The notes: generated from the sequence alone by a model not told the origin. 64,000 nt of DNA from Gibbula magus (GCA_936450465.1 OW388303.1:4775193-4839192); one strand, 5' to 3'; counted from the stretch's first letter, positions 34,341 through 48,169 are shown. A program made the numbers and translations.

Positions 34341-36642
34341 ATGTCAATCGTTTCCTTGCATATCAATGAGTCATTGGTTCAAGAGACAATACGATATACC
34401 AGCAATTATATTGGGACAGATTGTGTATGTGTGACCGTGTAGCTCGGGTTCACGTGTTTACTAGTTTTCCCATTGTTCAATAATTGTTCAATAATTTATG
34501 CCGCAATATTGTTGGATTTCTTCCTTTTGTTTGTGCCTTAATATTTACAAATGAAACGTGTGTTCGAACCATATGTTAATAAATTATATAGCTGTAATAA
34601 CGTTATGGTCAGTTTCATCTTTATGTTGATTTATTTATACGCTTTTGATTATATTCATGTGAATTAAAAATATTTTTTCAATGAACTTTACTCTCATATT
34701 ATATATATATGGTTATATCCCACCACTCTCAAAACTATATGAACATGAAATGACAATGAAGTTTTATTTTAAAATGCCTGTCTTACCGCTCATTACGTAA
34801 ACAAAACTTACAAATGTACACATTATAGCGTTAAGAAGCACTGTGGTCATTTAAATTGTCTACCTTTACATGTATGCATCTGATAGAGAACATTTGTAGT
34901 ATTGATGGTGTAACTGCTGAGAAAGTACTGCTATGTCGAAGAGCAAAGTGGTTTGAGCAACAGTAAAATGTGAAACCACTTAATTACATAAATTCAACTA
35001 GATTCGACGACACGGAAACGTCACGTCAGATCATCTTAAATAGCCAATGAGTTGACACTGATGACGTCAATGTACCTGACAACGGGGGTTTGTTTACACA
35101 CATTCGTCATGCTCGGGTAGTGTCTGGTAGTCTGGTGTGCGATTAGGTTGTAAAACTCTAACTCCGTGATAGGGATAGCCATGCGTTATTTCAATAGAGC
35201 GTCATCTTCTTTTCTGCCCAGAAAAAGTTGGTCATTCTAAGGAGATTTTCTAACACAGGGATCGCAAAGCTTTAATTTGAGAAGTTTTTTCTTCATTATT
35301 GTATAAAACCACAACAATAAAACTGTTAACGATATATTTCAAATAGCTTGTTATTTTTCGGATGATTGTTCAAGTTTCACATTGATGTACATGACTTTTG
35401 CAAAAAAAGACGTATGATTTCGTTTTGCCGAGAGTGTAGTTTCTTGTTAGGCCAGTGTATGGTCGATTATGTATATTCCTCATCCTCGACTAACCATAGC
35501 TTAATGTTCGTATACTTTTGTACATATAACTCTTTGAATGCTTCCTTAGGAAATATCGTATTCAAAATATTTAACCGGGTGTCCGACGATGCCTAGATCT
35601 GTGTTGTAGGCTATTAGATTCTTTCGTTTTGATATGCGCTTAACGTCACATTTACATTATTATTTATTAGAGTTGAGGAAATACAATCATATTTAAACAT
35701 GTTGACATCAGTCAGTATGTTGGTGTATGCTATGATATGGTTTGGTATTACTCATGCTGGTTGTTTCAGTCTCTAACCCGTCGATATTGCGTGTCAGATA
35801 ATTCCCTGGAAAACAGAAGTTCCTTACACGAGTGATTAATGACGTTATACAGTTGATATTAAATGTTAAAAGACACTCAATAGTGTTATATCTAATACCA
35901 GTTGTTGGAAATGATATTATGTAACACATACTAGTATGATAAGTGTTGAAAGGTTTATGAATCAACCAATCAATGCAATGCTTGGTTGGTATCGTTTTTT
36001 CCAAGTAGTAACTCTACGTAAGAAACACATTCAGGATATACTCTCAAAAAAAGAAAAGCATGGACGAAATGCACTTTTTAAATTTGACAAAGAAAGTATG
36101 GAATGTCACACCACACCCTAATGTGACAGAATTATCAGGTAGCGTCGGGCATTTGTCAAAGGTTTGTAGAGAGAAGGAACAGGATGTATGGTGAATTTAT
36201 TTGCTGGGAATTTTGGGGAATTATTCTCTGGATGGGCAATGATAAGAAGTTTCACCCTAGTGCTTTCATCCTCTTTGTTTTTACTTTAATGGATATGCCA
36301 ATAAAAAACAATTCGCCGAAGATCATCTGGAAATTTGAATTCAAATTCTTGTTTTTTCCCCCAAACTCATTTATTCAAGTAAAGATGGTAAAAAATGTAC
36401 ATGTGTTAGTTAGTAATGTTAGTAATCGATAATAAACCAATTCAACGTTATGTATGCGTTTTAAGTTCTATTCCGATTTCTATTAACAATTTGTAAATTC
36501 TAATTATAAAAAAGTCAAAGAAATAGACTTGCATTTAGACAAGTAAGTTGTTTCTCCCCACAATTGTCGTTAATGCGTGTTGACGCTATTTGACTTGTGT
36601 TTGTCTATGTGTAACATGGTACGACACGGAAATGATACAGCT

Positions 36643-36690
36643 GTTGCCTAGTTGCCTAGTTGCCTAGTTGCCTAGTTGCCTAGTTGCCAT
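36643..36690. repeat. GTTGCCTA octamer tandem repeat
   Basis: Six near-perfect copies of GTTGCCTA. Confidence 0.9.
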
Positions 36691-38704
36691 GCATTGAATT
36701 TCTGTTATGCCATACTAGATTTTAAAGGGTTGATTAGATCTTCACCATGTACATAACATCTTTATAATAAAGATTATATTATATAAAATTGAAGTAGAAT
36801 ATATAAGCCAATCTCTCTGAAGTTATGAGATACTAGCAACAAAAACATATGTTCAAAAGTAAAACATAATTAAATCAACATATAGGCAATACATTAATTC
36901 ATACAAATGTAAACGACGAGTATCTAAAAGTTCAAAGGGACTCGATAGAACACTTCGTCGCTTTTCATAATTTTTCAGCAAATTTCTTACTTTTATTATT
37001 ATTAAATTACTAAATAAAATGGGTAATTAGGACATTTATATTTTATTATGTTGGAAAATAAACCTTACGACATGTGCAAAGAGTGTTTGATACTGAGAAA
37101 TTATAAAGTCCGTATTTGTTTCATAAAATTGCATGATCCTTCATTGTCTATTATTAACTGTATAAGCATCTACACGGAAACGTCGCCATTGTTAAATAAA
37201 GAAGTTGATCATCCGGCCATATATATACTTGTCCTCTTTATAAAAATGGTGTTCATAGAGAATAATCATAGACGTCCCGTTTAATACATATTCATGAAAG
37301 TATTAAAATGGTTTAAATAGAGGATAATTCTAGACGTCCCGTTTAATACATAATGCATGAAAGTATTAATTATCTTGGTATCGAACTAGCGAAAGTCACA
37401 AGTTTACTTTCTCTGAGCCATATTAATCGAAATTTCGTAAAATATTAAGGAAAGATGAATTTGATCTGAAAAACGTACCAAATTAAACAGGAATAATAAA
37501 AAATATTCAATGTTATACCATGGCATGCAATGGAAGAAATGACTGGTTTTTATTGTAACCACAATTTACATTTCACTTATTAATGTGGTAACAGAAGACA
37601 CATATTGCGAAATGTATACCTTAAAGTTAGTATAGATAATTTCCGTTATATAACAAAGTTTTGAAGACATTTATATTTTGACCCTGCATTAGTAATAGAG
37701 GGTTATCAATATCTAAACGTATATACAATGTAGATAAGGATATCCCGTCCAATAACTATTTCATATATATGTATGGGAGGGGGTGTATTTTATCTACATA
37801 GCATGTACGTTTAGATATTGATAATTCTCAATTACCTGTCTGTCGACATTGAATTATTGACTTGATAGTTTCGAGTGTTCATTACAATTTGTGACAATGA
37901 AATGCACAATGAGCATGTGACGTTACTCCCCACTGTACTAGTGTTAAATTGACTTGATTGAAAAAAGTCAGTAACAATTTTCTTTAAAATTTTCTTCGTC
38001 AATTAATATACAAATGACATAGATCTGTTTGCCATGTTGCGTTATTTTGAGTTTTACATGTACTTTCCCAAACCTAATTTAAAAGTAATACCAGAGTATT
38101 CATAAGTTCGAAGTGCACTTGTTTTACTTGTATTCGTGTTCATGTGCAATCTATGTCTTTATCAATTATTTTCACATAACCTTTCCACTTTTTAAAACCG
38201 ACAAATAAAGAAACATTAAGAATATGCATACATGAGGTATTACCCCACGTTTATCTCTGATATTTTTTTATTATCATTGCTGAGCTAAAATGTGACCCCA
38301 AGTAGGACTGGCAATATTTGAGGAGGGCTGGTAAGTGCCCGAGTGTATATATATATACTGATATGCTTATTAATAACCTTTCCTTCTAAAATTTGAAGAT
38401 GGTATTTTTCTCAAGTGCAGCTTACTATGTATTATATTCTTTATTTTTCATACGACTAACTATTGAAGCAGTTATCTTTGACTTTGAAACCTATTGTAAA
38501 TATTTCTGCTTAGATGTAAATCTTGATAAAACAAAATAAGTAGTTTTCCAAACAAGATGTAAATAATCAAGAGAAGATAGATAATATTACAATAACTTGA
38601 AGGCAATGACATTCGACGTACATGTAATTCCAAGGGCAGAAAAAAATATACGTAATACAACATACAACTTATTTCAATCCACGAGCCTATGACTGACATA
38701 GCAT

Positions 38705-39800
38705 TACATCATGTCTTCAGAAGCCTACAAAACTAAATTTGAAATTTCGAAACATTATCTATTTATACCTGTTTTTATGAGGAACACATATTTCGTTTTC
38801 GAATCTCCTCAACTACATGCAGGCGAGATAGGAGAGTTAGAGAGGTTTGTGGCTTGTTTTATGACTCCCTATTGCATTGACGCGTCGCCAAATATTAGTC
38901 CAAGAAGATACCTTATGCCAACATCATCTTTTATCATCCAAAACTGTGTTCCACAGGAGATATCGCTTGTGTGAGATCAAGCGATATCTCCTAGGAGATA
39001 TTGTTTTGGCAGTAGATTTTGCACAATGCCCTGTCACCGTCAACTACATGACATCACAATGCATTTACATCATCGAGTAATGACATCACAATCCTATGAC
39101 GTCATAAACATGATGACGTCACAATGCTATGACCTCACCGCACTGGAAGTCAAATGGCAGAGATGTGCTCAGAGATGTACACTATTTTCACTGAAACGTA
39201 ATAAGAATGATTTTGGATGATAAATAGAATCTCACCCTCGTGTCTTCTGATATCAAATATATCAACACTCGTTGATAAAAGTAAAAATATCCTCGGCGAG
39301 CCTCGGATATTTGTAACTTTTATCAACTCGTGTTGATATATTTGATATCAGAAGACACTTGGGTGAGATTCTCTATATATTAACATAATGTCCATATAAC
39401 ATAAACGTTTACCTTAAATATAAAACATTTATATAATCCCAATTTAAAATAGCAAGTTTAGCACCAATATGAGTTTGAACAGTTAAAACATATTAGGTAT
39501 CATACTCTCATCAATGAAATTTATTATGACTCTTTAAAAGATATATTCACAGCACAGACATTCAAAATCGACTCTATCTGGCAGAAATACATGTATTTTG
39601 TGTTTGACTCTTTTGAATTTTTTTTTTATCGTTTCTGTTGCCCCTCGGTGTACATGTATACCCATATCGTGGTGTATACTTTACAAATCAGCTTTCATGG
39701 CCGTACATGTTCAATATGCAGCTATAGTATAATGTATAGTAATATCAAAATGTTTTGGGATTTAAATTACCTTAAATTTTATTTTTACAATATTTGAAGA
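38705..39800 (+). repeat. Dispersed repeat R2, copy 2, with inserted repeats
   Basis: Outer parts match 33765-34340. The inserted block holds a short hairpin near 38955-38995 (AGGAGATATCGCTTG and its complement) and TGAC(A/G)TCA(C/T)AATGC repeats to 39140 that also occur in the 3' UTRs of genes A and B (3000-3150 and 18340-18490). It also holds the foldback at 39231-39376. Confidence 0.6.
39231..39376. repeat. Long foldback with CCTCGGCGAGCCTCGG centre
   Basis: Arms of about 65 bases, nearly perfect (GTGTCTTCTGATATCAAATA and complement). A half copy sits at 43310-43385 in intron 2 of gene E. Confidence 0.85.
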
Positions 39801-41218
39801 TGTTACTGTAATGTGCCGAAACTCGCCGATTTAAAACTATGATTTTAGAGAAAAATTGCATTTTCACTTGCTGGTAAGAAATTTCTGTGGTTTGAACAAA
39901 AGAATTAAAGTTCGTCATTGGTTACTTAATAATACATTCACGCAAGGATAAAACTATATTTACCAACAAAAGTGAGCAGGCTATAAATGTATGTCTTTCG
40001 GAATGTATTTAGCTACACATTTATACTGAAAGCTTAAAATTCTCATATGACATGTATGCTACTGTTAGGAAATTCAGAGTGTTTACGTTGTTCAGCTTAT
40101 GATCTTTTTCTTGAGAGAAATTGTTGTAATACAAAAAGATGACAACAATGTCAACTATAGAAAAATAATTATTCTTGTATATTCCGCATATGATAATATA
40201 CGTAAAATATACATCAAATAAATATATCTTGCTATCCAGCAATTGATACAATTTGGAGTTTATATTGAAATCTTGAAATAACAATGAAATCCAAAATGTT
40301 GGAGTTTTTATTCACTCAATGCTGTTGTGACGGGTGGCTATATGTAGCTTCTTCAATACTGAAATATAGAGTGGTTGATGCATAAACAATATAAGCCAGC
40401 TTGCACTCAGCGAGTACCACTTGTCTCGTAACGTGTCTATTACATGTTTGATATAGACGAAGGAAGGCTAATTCAGTTACATTAATTGTAAGTAGGAAAT
40501 AGCCAAAGATATTCTAGTATATAATATATATTCTTACCCAAGCGGGCACAGATATGCCGGGTATTAAAGTTTTCATAATGGTCATGGGAATAACAGTTTT
40601 TCTAAATATAACTTGCGTTTTGATTGGTTGACGGAACTACTTTCCGCTCATTCATGAATTGCTTAGCTATCCTGTTTAAGCTAAATCACATAATTGAAAA
40701 ATTTCGAGCATACCTAATTGAAGTCACACGTCAGTAAAACATATTAAATATACGATCATGTTCAACCTAAGTTTCCGAGACCGTAATGACAGTATTAAAC
40801 TTGCAAGGCGAAGCAGCATGCAAGAGTCGCTGCCGTGACGTCATTGCTTTGCGACGTCATTAACCATGACGTCATTTGGTGACGTAATTACACTCCTGCG
40901 ATTCAACAATCCAACAGTGCGATTGTTAGTTCACGTTTTAACTAATTTTCTCTCATTCTGCGACATAGTTTACAATATAAACGAGTTGTTTACTATGTCA
41001 GTAAACCTTTTTAGCAATAAAATTCAACAGTTAGTTTAGAATAGTTCTGAAAAAATAGAGCAAGTTGCAAACTATTTAGATATGCGCATCTTGAAGGTGT
41101 GAAAGAGTTTATGAATGGCGTATGACTACAATTTGTATTTTACAGTCCAATCAAAGATCTTGCATTGGGGTCTTGTTTTTCGATTTTCACGCATTAAAAT
41201 GATCTTGGGTAAGAAAAA

Positions 41219-41365
41219 GAATAACCAACTCGGTGCTCGGAATTACGAATTACCTGTCCCTCGTGAATTATTATGTCAAACTCCTCGCTGAAGGTCGGAG
41301 TTTATCACAATAATTAACTCGGGACAGATAATCCGTAATTCCTCGCAACTCGTTGATTATTCTTA
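41219..41365. repeat. Foldback repeat with CTCG-rich centre
   Basis: Inverted arms built around AACTCGGTGCTCGGAATTAC and its complement, with CTCGCTGAAGGTCGGAG in the middle. It lies about 350 bp beyond a TGACGTCA cluster at 40836-40887, a pairing also seen at 58406-58716. Confidence 0.75.
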
Positions 41366-42210
41366 TATTTATTTACCATCTGTGCTGTCTTATTAAACTG
41401 TTTATCGTACATTGAATTTATTATAGTATGGTGCAAGTCTTTACTTAGATTACTCTTATAATCAAAATGTTTTATATTAAACATGTTAAGACGTCAATAA
41501 TCACACGTAAAACAAACATTTGTATTGTATATGTATTTAGTTAATGATAATGATTTACTCACTTGACCAATAAGATTTGTGTTCCTGAAGAGGACTAGTG
41601 CTTGCCAAGGTAGATGTTATTATACTACCAAGCAAATATAAGTAGGAGTATGTTGCCTTTAAATAGCTACAGCTTCTTGTTTGTACTTTTTACATTATCA
41701 TGGAACTGCCCAATAATTTCAGTAAACGTTTGAAATCGAAGTATTCCTGAAATACATATTTTTTTCCAAAATTTCATTTAGAAAATCTCCAAAACCATAA
41801 CAGCTGTTTAAAGTTGCATGGCCTTTCCTCTTTAGGCAAGGGGAATTGTTGCACTTGGATTAAGGGATTAATACAACAGTAACAAGTCAATGATAAAGAT
41901 CTTTTCGTTCCCTCAAACAATGGTATCGCAGCCGAGTGTCAACCGACATGAAACAGTTACCGACACGAAGATCCCGTCTACTACACGCACTATCAAGGTA
42001 TGGCCCGTAGAGCCCACCAAACCCAGGTGTTTGCCAATTTGCATCATATTCCTTCACATACTCAACAATTTACAGAGACCACACGCAATACCAATACATA
42101 TTGAGCGGAATGAAAACCAACATTTTGTGTTTGTCCATATTTGATTGATTTCTAAAAACAAATTGTAACTTCCAATGGCTCTTTTCTGCTCTAAATACAT
42201 TTGATTTAAG

Positions 42211-42218
42211 TATAAATA
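42211..42218 (+). promoter_or_regulatory. TATA box of gene E
   Basis: TATAAATA 86 bases before the ATG at 42297. It supports the ATG-plus-one-base exon 1. Confidence 0.6.
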
Positions 42219-42296
42219 GTAGTAGGTGTAAGACTTCATTATTTTACAATTACTAGTTGTATGTAGAGCAACCCACGCTGTATTCGTCATAGCAAA

Positions 42297-45038
42297 ATGT
42301 GTAAGTATTTGTATGACTTAATGCCATTTAATAAACATTCGTCTGAGAATGTCGTTTTAATTTTTTTTTAACCCCATTGAATTTGGGACTATAACAGTAA
42401 CCAAAGTTGATTAAAATTGATTCTTGATCGTTAGGAATTTGAAGTTGCAAAATTATACAACAATTGCGGTTTTATTACCATGTCATTATTAATCGATTAT
42501 CAATGATGGTATAATTTCTATGAAGGTGTGTAACATGTAGCTCATTTCAAAATACATGTACTGTTAATTTGTTATCATTGGGACACAGCTGAAACATTTG
42601 AAAACAAACTTTGAACATTGACATGGATAGTATAGCCAAGAAAATTCAACTACAATATCCATACTGAATCAATTCTACAATTCAAGAATAATTTTACAAC
42701 ATCTGAATCAACATTTCGTATGGTAAATATTATCTGTATTATAAAATCAAATTTTGACATTGCCTGAGATGAATCTATTGCTGATAGTATTCTCTTCAAT
42801 ACAATACAATTTAGCAATTTTGTAAGATAACAAACATTTTATGTGAGAAAAACTTGTAAATAAAATAATATGTATATAAAAAGCTGAAATTAAATCAATT
42901 ATACGAAGTTACCACCCATAATATAGTAATGTATATGTCTATTGTTACATTTGTCTATTTTTCACTATACAGATGGACTTATTCTGACAACCCTGGTTTT
43001 GACTATTGCTACATGCACTGAGGCATACACTGTAGACTTGTGTACGCCCTGTTTTCCAAATAATCTCAGCCTGGAAGAAAATCTCCATAACTTTCGCCGC
43101 TCACTACACCATGTCCAGCTTTACTTCAGCATCAGAATTTCAAATCTTGCACAGGTGAGCTTTGTTTTAACAAGGAAAATATCATGAATTAATTTTGTTT
43201 AATTGTTATTCGTAGATCTCGGTTTCAATTGTAATTTGTTTAATTTTTACAAGAGCATGTCAAACTGCATATAATTTTTACAAATATACTTTCCCCTTGA
43301 ATATATAGAGAAGTTCACCCAAGTGTCTTCTGACATCGAATATATCAACACGAGTTGATAAAAGTTACAATATCCAAGGCTTGATACTTTTAATCATTCT
43401 TATCACGTTTACAAAAATAGTGTTCATCTCCATCCCTTTCAATGGATGTATTCAAAGAAGTCTTATTCTCCTTTGAATTTAGGATGAGAAAGAAATATGT
43501 TAAAGGGGGAGTAGCACGTTTTTTCGCTGAAATAAGTCGATGAAATGTATTCGAAAAATACGTCACCAATAGTAAAATACCCTTCTCTCTTCGGAGGTTA
43601 AAAAATGAGTGTACATGGTCCTGGTAAGCCATGGGTATAATTTTTGTAGTTCGAATAAATAAAATGTGTTCACAATAAAATGGCCGCCATGCAATTTTTG
43701 CTTTATAGCCAACACTGTTATTACCACTACAGATAATTACATGATTGTGTAATAAGATGTTTTACCATCTAAAGTAAATGTAAATGACTTAAACTATCAT
43801 TATAAACAGGAAATTTCAAATAATAAAATTTGCATAAAAACGTGCTACTGCCCCTTTAAAGTACAAAACTTAATCTTTCTTTTGTTTATCTTTGATTACC
43901 AATATGATTTACATAACATAAATTCCATTTTATTCAGGAATGAGAAATCGGCTGTGTTGGATTCATTACTTTAAAAAAATGTCATATTATTAATATGAAT
44001 ATATACAAGTCTTACGTTGTTCCACCATTAAGTCAACACAACATTAATTTATATGAATATGTTAAAGAAGCTTGAATTGATAAGCTGAGTAATTCGAGTG
44101 CATTCTTATTTTATTGGCTGCTCTTTTAATGCAGGAAAATATGTTTGACGTCAATGGACATACCGGTGAATACGACGAGCAAATGAATGCAAGTCCGTTT
44201 CATTCTGAGGACGCCTCGGTAACGTCATATATCTAAAGTCATCGATAAGATATTTTCCAAATCCTTAACCTAAAAGATTGAGATAATTATTAATGTCATA
44301 ATGACTATGCGAATATATGAAACCAACTTATGCAGACACTTTAATTCGAGCTCATACCACTTGTCTTGTGTGATAACATTTTTTAAATATTTTATGAAAT
44401 GCATCATTGTGTTTGGTAGTGAACGAAACCAGAATAAACTATAAACCATTTTTCAGATAATGTTAATAAAACTTGTTCGACCAATGTTGTACATGGCATC
44501 ATTTCCATTAAACATTTTGAAACATTATATTTTGACAAATTGTAACACCTTGCAAAGACATGTATTTTATAATTCTTTTGAATCGGCTTGCAAGGCTTCG
44601 ATCATATTTGACCTAAAAAAAGAACATTTCCATTCAATATATGAACATTTTCATCGACAGTTATTTGATTTGCAAGGAATTGTATAGGATATCATAACCC
44701 ACGAAACCAATTTTGATTCAATATTTCAGATAGATTCAATGTTGGCAGCCTACAGAACCCTTACAGATTTGAGAGCAAACCTAACTCTGTTCAACCACAT
44801 TAGGAGCCGGCGCCTGGTCAACCATGACGAACATGCTATACTAACCCCTGTGTGCCACCTGTACAAGGCACTGAGGTGTATCTACACTGAACTCCCCTGC
44901 AGGGTCTGTAGAACTCAGGTATCAGCGCCTCCTTCTACTAGAACCAGTCTCACAGCAGCCATCAATTTTGTGGAGTTCACTCTGAGGAGAGGGAAATGGC
45001 TCATGGAACATATAAGAAACCATTTTGAGACTGCTTAG
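42297..45038 (+). CDS. Gene E: secreted helical cytokine-like protein, 4 exons, 192 aa
   Basis: Coding exons: 42297-42300 (ATG plus T, donor GTAAGT), 42973-43154, 44135-44218 and 44730-45038; phases 1, 0, 0. Joining exons 1 and 2 gives MYGLILTTLVLTIATCTEA, a good signal peptide, in a frame that differs from the longest ATG-led ORF only upstream of the acceptor. CTPC lies at 25-28, followed by a helix-like NLHNFRRSLHHVQLYFSI. Exon 3 is acidic with sequon NAS. Exon 4: MLAAYRTLTDLRANLTLFNH helix, VCHLYKALRC helix (C132), PCRVC (147-150), and a last helix ending WLMEHIRNHFETA. Intron 2 holds TTAA-flanked repeat R1. No broken site was found. Confidence 0.85.
43500..43859 (-). mobile_element. TTAA-flanked repeat R1, copy 2, in intron 2 of gene E
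   Basis: Inverted ends TTAAAGGGGGAGTAGCACG and CGTGCTACTGCCCCTTTAA with TTAA at both borders. The inside matches the other R1 copies in reverse orientation. Confidence 0.75.
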
Positions 45039-45242
45039 AAAGCATTGTATTGACAATTTTGTGGTGATGAAGAAATTTGGCTTCATTATACTGTCGTTAT
45101 CAAGAGCTGTTCACTTATGAATGGCATGTATGTGTGTCTTTCTACTTCGGTCATATTTAAAATTGCATTATAGATCAGTGTCCAAATCAAACGTAACCAA
45201 CAAAGATATGGAAGGAAAGCGAAACGATACAGATATAACATA

Positions 45243-45419
45243 CAGTGAGGCCTCGTTTAACCGGACCCCAAATATCCGGAAACCCGGCCATCCGGACGGT
45301 ACTATTTCAAATCGACTTTGTACGTTTCTATGCAAATGATGATTCGCTTAACCGCACAACTTTCCATCCGGACGATTTTCAACTGTAACCAATTTGTGCG
45401 GATAAACGGGGTCTGGCAG
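45243..45419. mobile_element. pogo/mariner-like miniature element in the gene E 3' region
   Basis: Ends CAGTGAGGCCTCGTTTAACC and, inverted, CTGCCAGACCCCGTTTATCC, with TA on both sides (45241-45242 and 45420-45421). It lies 0.2 kb past the gene E stop, so it would be transcribed if the AATAAA at 45772 is used. Confidence 0.65.
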
Positions 45420-45771
45420 TACATGTGTATTGGTATATAATCATCATGTATAAACATATTTTAGACAAACGTTTATTATCACGGACACAGGCTAAAACAT
45501 ACTTTAAAATGGTTCATTGTTTCTTTTGGACAATACTTACTTTTTTAATTATATTATTTTATACATTCATGGAAATGTATAACTATGACAAGTCACTCAA
45601 GATATGATGCGTGATGCAATACCGCATATAGTATGTATTTGTATGTGCTTTGTCAACCTAACAAACTGACAGCTCTTGTTTGTAATATGGGTGCTACAGT
45701 TTGGGTATAAACATGCATTTACCTAATGTTATACTGCACTTTTAAGATAAACTGCTTAATGTTTGTACTGA

Positions 45772-45777
45772 AATAAA
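45772..45777 (+). terminator. Candidate polyadenylation signal, gene E
   Basis: AATAAA about 735 bases past the stop. A second one at 46256 is possible. Confidence 0.35.
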
Positions 45778-46369
45778 CAGATAAATTCAATTTTACACGA
45801 AAACATTTGTAATCGTGAAGCAGTTTATACATAATACATTCGGTATTTTATGTTAATTTATTGTCAATTTCAATACAAGAAACAGTATTTCTGGACATCG
45901 TTTTTAATGTGAGCCTACACGATGTTTCGGAGTATATGCTTACACCATCATCACATGAAATGTGGTGTATAACTTGGTCGGATTTTTGCCATTAATAGCT
46001 TAATTTGTAAAAGGAGTTATGCTGAATGGCTGGTTGTTCAAATAGGTTTTGTGAGGTTAAAGCGTATGTCTTGAAGAACTTCAGCACTGTCCTGTCAGTT
46101 ATTGTTATGATGATTCGCCATTCATGTTCTTAACGCTCTAGTCCGCATTTTTGTTATATGTTATGCAATGTATTTTTATTTTATATTTTTTTATCTATAT
46201 AAATACTATTTAATTGTCCGTAAACATGTATGAACTATAATGTTTTTAAAATGTGGAATAAACTTTACACGTTTAACAATGAATGTTCATGTTTTCATCA
46301 ACCCTGTATATTTGTTGTTGACACATTCAACGTTTTCAATATGCCTGCGAGGTGTTGGGTAGCTGCAAT

Positions 46370-47230
46370 ATGAACAATCATTGCGACTGGAACAACTTCA
46401 ACTTGAATCAGCTCGTATTGTTACTGATCCATCAAATGCACTGAAACTAAGTGGGAAGCATTGTCAGAACTTTGGGAAAGGAGTAAATTAAAACTTTATC
46501 GTATAATGCAAAGTGGTAAAGCACCTTCTTATTTCATAGAGATTTACTCCCGAATTATAAGAACGTTGGTGACTCCATTACTTATGAACTTAGAAAATCT
46601 GAAAATTTAGTAATTCCATCTTTTGACTGAAACATTTATGCCTGTCTTATATCCCTTCAACCTCAGTATTGTGAAATAATATTCCACTGGAAAAACGACT
46701 GTTACAAGCAATTGAATCATACTCCATTGTTATGGCACCACAGGTATCCGTAGATGAAATCTTCATCATAATCGTTTACGATATCATGTAAGTGAGCTTA
46801 ATCATGCTCTTTATGATTATAAATTATTAACGGCATCAAGTCGGATTCAACATGTGAATGTGGTTATTTATGTGAAGCTGCGTTTCACTTCATGTTTAAG
46901 TGCTGTATATACATGTGTATGATGTACACAGAAGGAAAATGTCTAACCTGTTAAAAGTTACATTTACATGAGGATGATATAAATTTCGATTCACATTTAA
47001 GTGGCAACAAGAAACTATCATATTAAAACATTCGGGTGCTTTTTAAAGCAGTTCAATAATTTATAACCATTAGTAAGTGTTTTTTCGTGAATGATGTTGT
47101 CTCTTCATTTCTCTGTAAATATAGTTCTACCACATCTGTATTATATTACTTTTTATTACATGTACGTTATTATAACTCTATCATTATGTTAATACATGGG
47201 GGAGGTTACCTGATTTTGATAACTTTTTCA
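46370..47230 (+). pseudogene. Decayed non-LTR retrotransposon C-terminus
   Basis: Frameshifted pieces read LEQLQLESARIVT, then LYRIMQSGKAPSYF, then YELRKSENLVIPSF, and a zinc-knuckle-like CECGYLCEAAFHFMFKC near 46850. The order matches the end of invertebrate LINE ORF2. The last 380 bp recur in the gene C 3' flank (25525-25885). Confidence 0.7.
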
Positions 47231-47572
47231 AACTGTGAAAATCAAATACCTCAATACATTGTCAATACAACAATGACCATATCAAACCACTTTTTCTTTG
47301 ACATGGCCATGGGTCAATATTTTATAAACCTGAGTATTTATTGTCTTCTGTGAAATATCCAGTAAATGATCAACTGGATCAAAGATGCATCATGTATTTC
47401 CCCTTATACTGATTCAATCTATTTGTGGCGAATTTGTTTTCATTTAATCTGTATGAAAACTTCTATAAAGTAATACTTAAAATTTGTATTTTAAAATGTC
47501 ACCCCTTCTGTCTATTTCATTATGCAAAACGGCGAAAACATACACGTATGCCGATGACCTGACGATCACAGG

Positions 47573-47573
<1 letters not shown>

Positions 47574-47625
<52 letters not shown>
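47574..47625. repeat. (ATC)n microsatellite
   Basis: About 17 uninterrupted ATC/CAT triplets. The minus strand reads as a polyaspartate run in a chance ORF. Confidence 0.95.
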
Positions 47626-48169
47626 TATTGTACACAGGCAGGTAGTCATCCGTCTGAAAGACAGGCAGCTGACAGGGATGACCTAATGAATCTTCTGTAT
47701 GCGGGATTGGTCGTCGGTAAGCTGCCTGTCTGTATGATGGCAGATAATCCACAGGGATATTGGATGATTCTTTGTCATTGTATTTGATGTAATTTTATTG
47801 TTATTACAATGAAAGTTAATTAACATTATATTTGCACTAAGATACCGTTTAGGTGAACAAACTTGTTTGTCATGATCACCTGACCTCATGAACAATGAAC
47901 GCTAGTTAGCCAGCCTTATCACCTGTTCGAGCTTTGACAGTTAATTTCACTTTTTTGTCAATTACATCTAACTGTCTATTCGATAGTTCAATCTTTATTT
48001 CATACTGAAAAGGCCACAAGCCTATAGTACATACATGATGGATAAATAAACACATGAATACGGGTTACATTGGTAATACGTTTTTTCTATACAGCATTGC
48101 ATAATGGATGAACATGGCAAGATTTTGTAATATAGTTTGACTTCTATTACTTACAAGAGTTGAGAATTT

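Larger units (their letters stand above)
33263..42210. other. Intergenic region D to E, 9 kb of repeats and AT-rich DNA
   Basis: No family exon, domain or signal peptide was found. Contents: candidate AATAAA at 33466; TTATTTATT at 33701 and 33712; repeat R2 at 33765-34340 and 38705-39800; an octamer run at 36643-36690; a duplicated segment at 37240-37375; and foldbacks at 39231-39376 and 41219-41365. ORFs of 60-98 codons here overlap these repeats or are chance openings. Confidence 0.6.

Noticed and set aside
33765..34440. Decayed seventh family member between D and E
   Set aside because: The similarity is to another intergenic copy at 38705-39800, not to any family exon; no CxxC or HFE motif in any frame.
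47477..47752. Minus-strand ORF with a polyaspartate run
   Set aside because: The aspartates come from an (ATC)n microsatellite; flanking residues are not conserved or recognisable.
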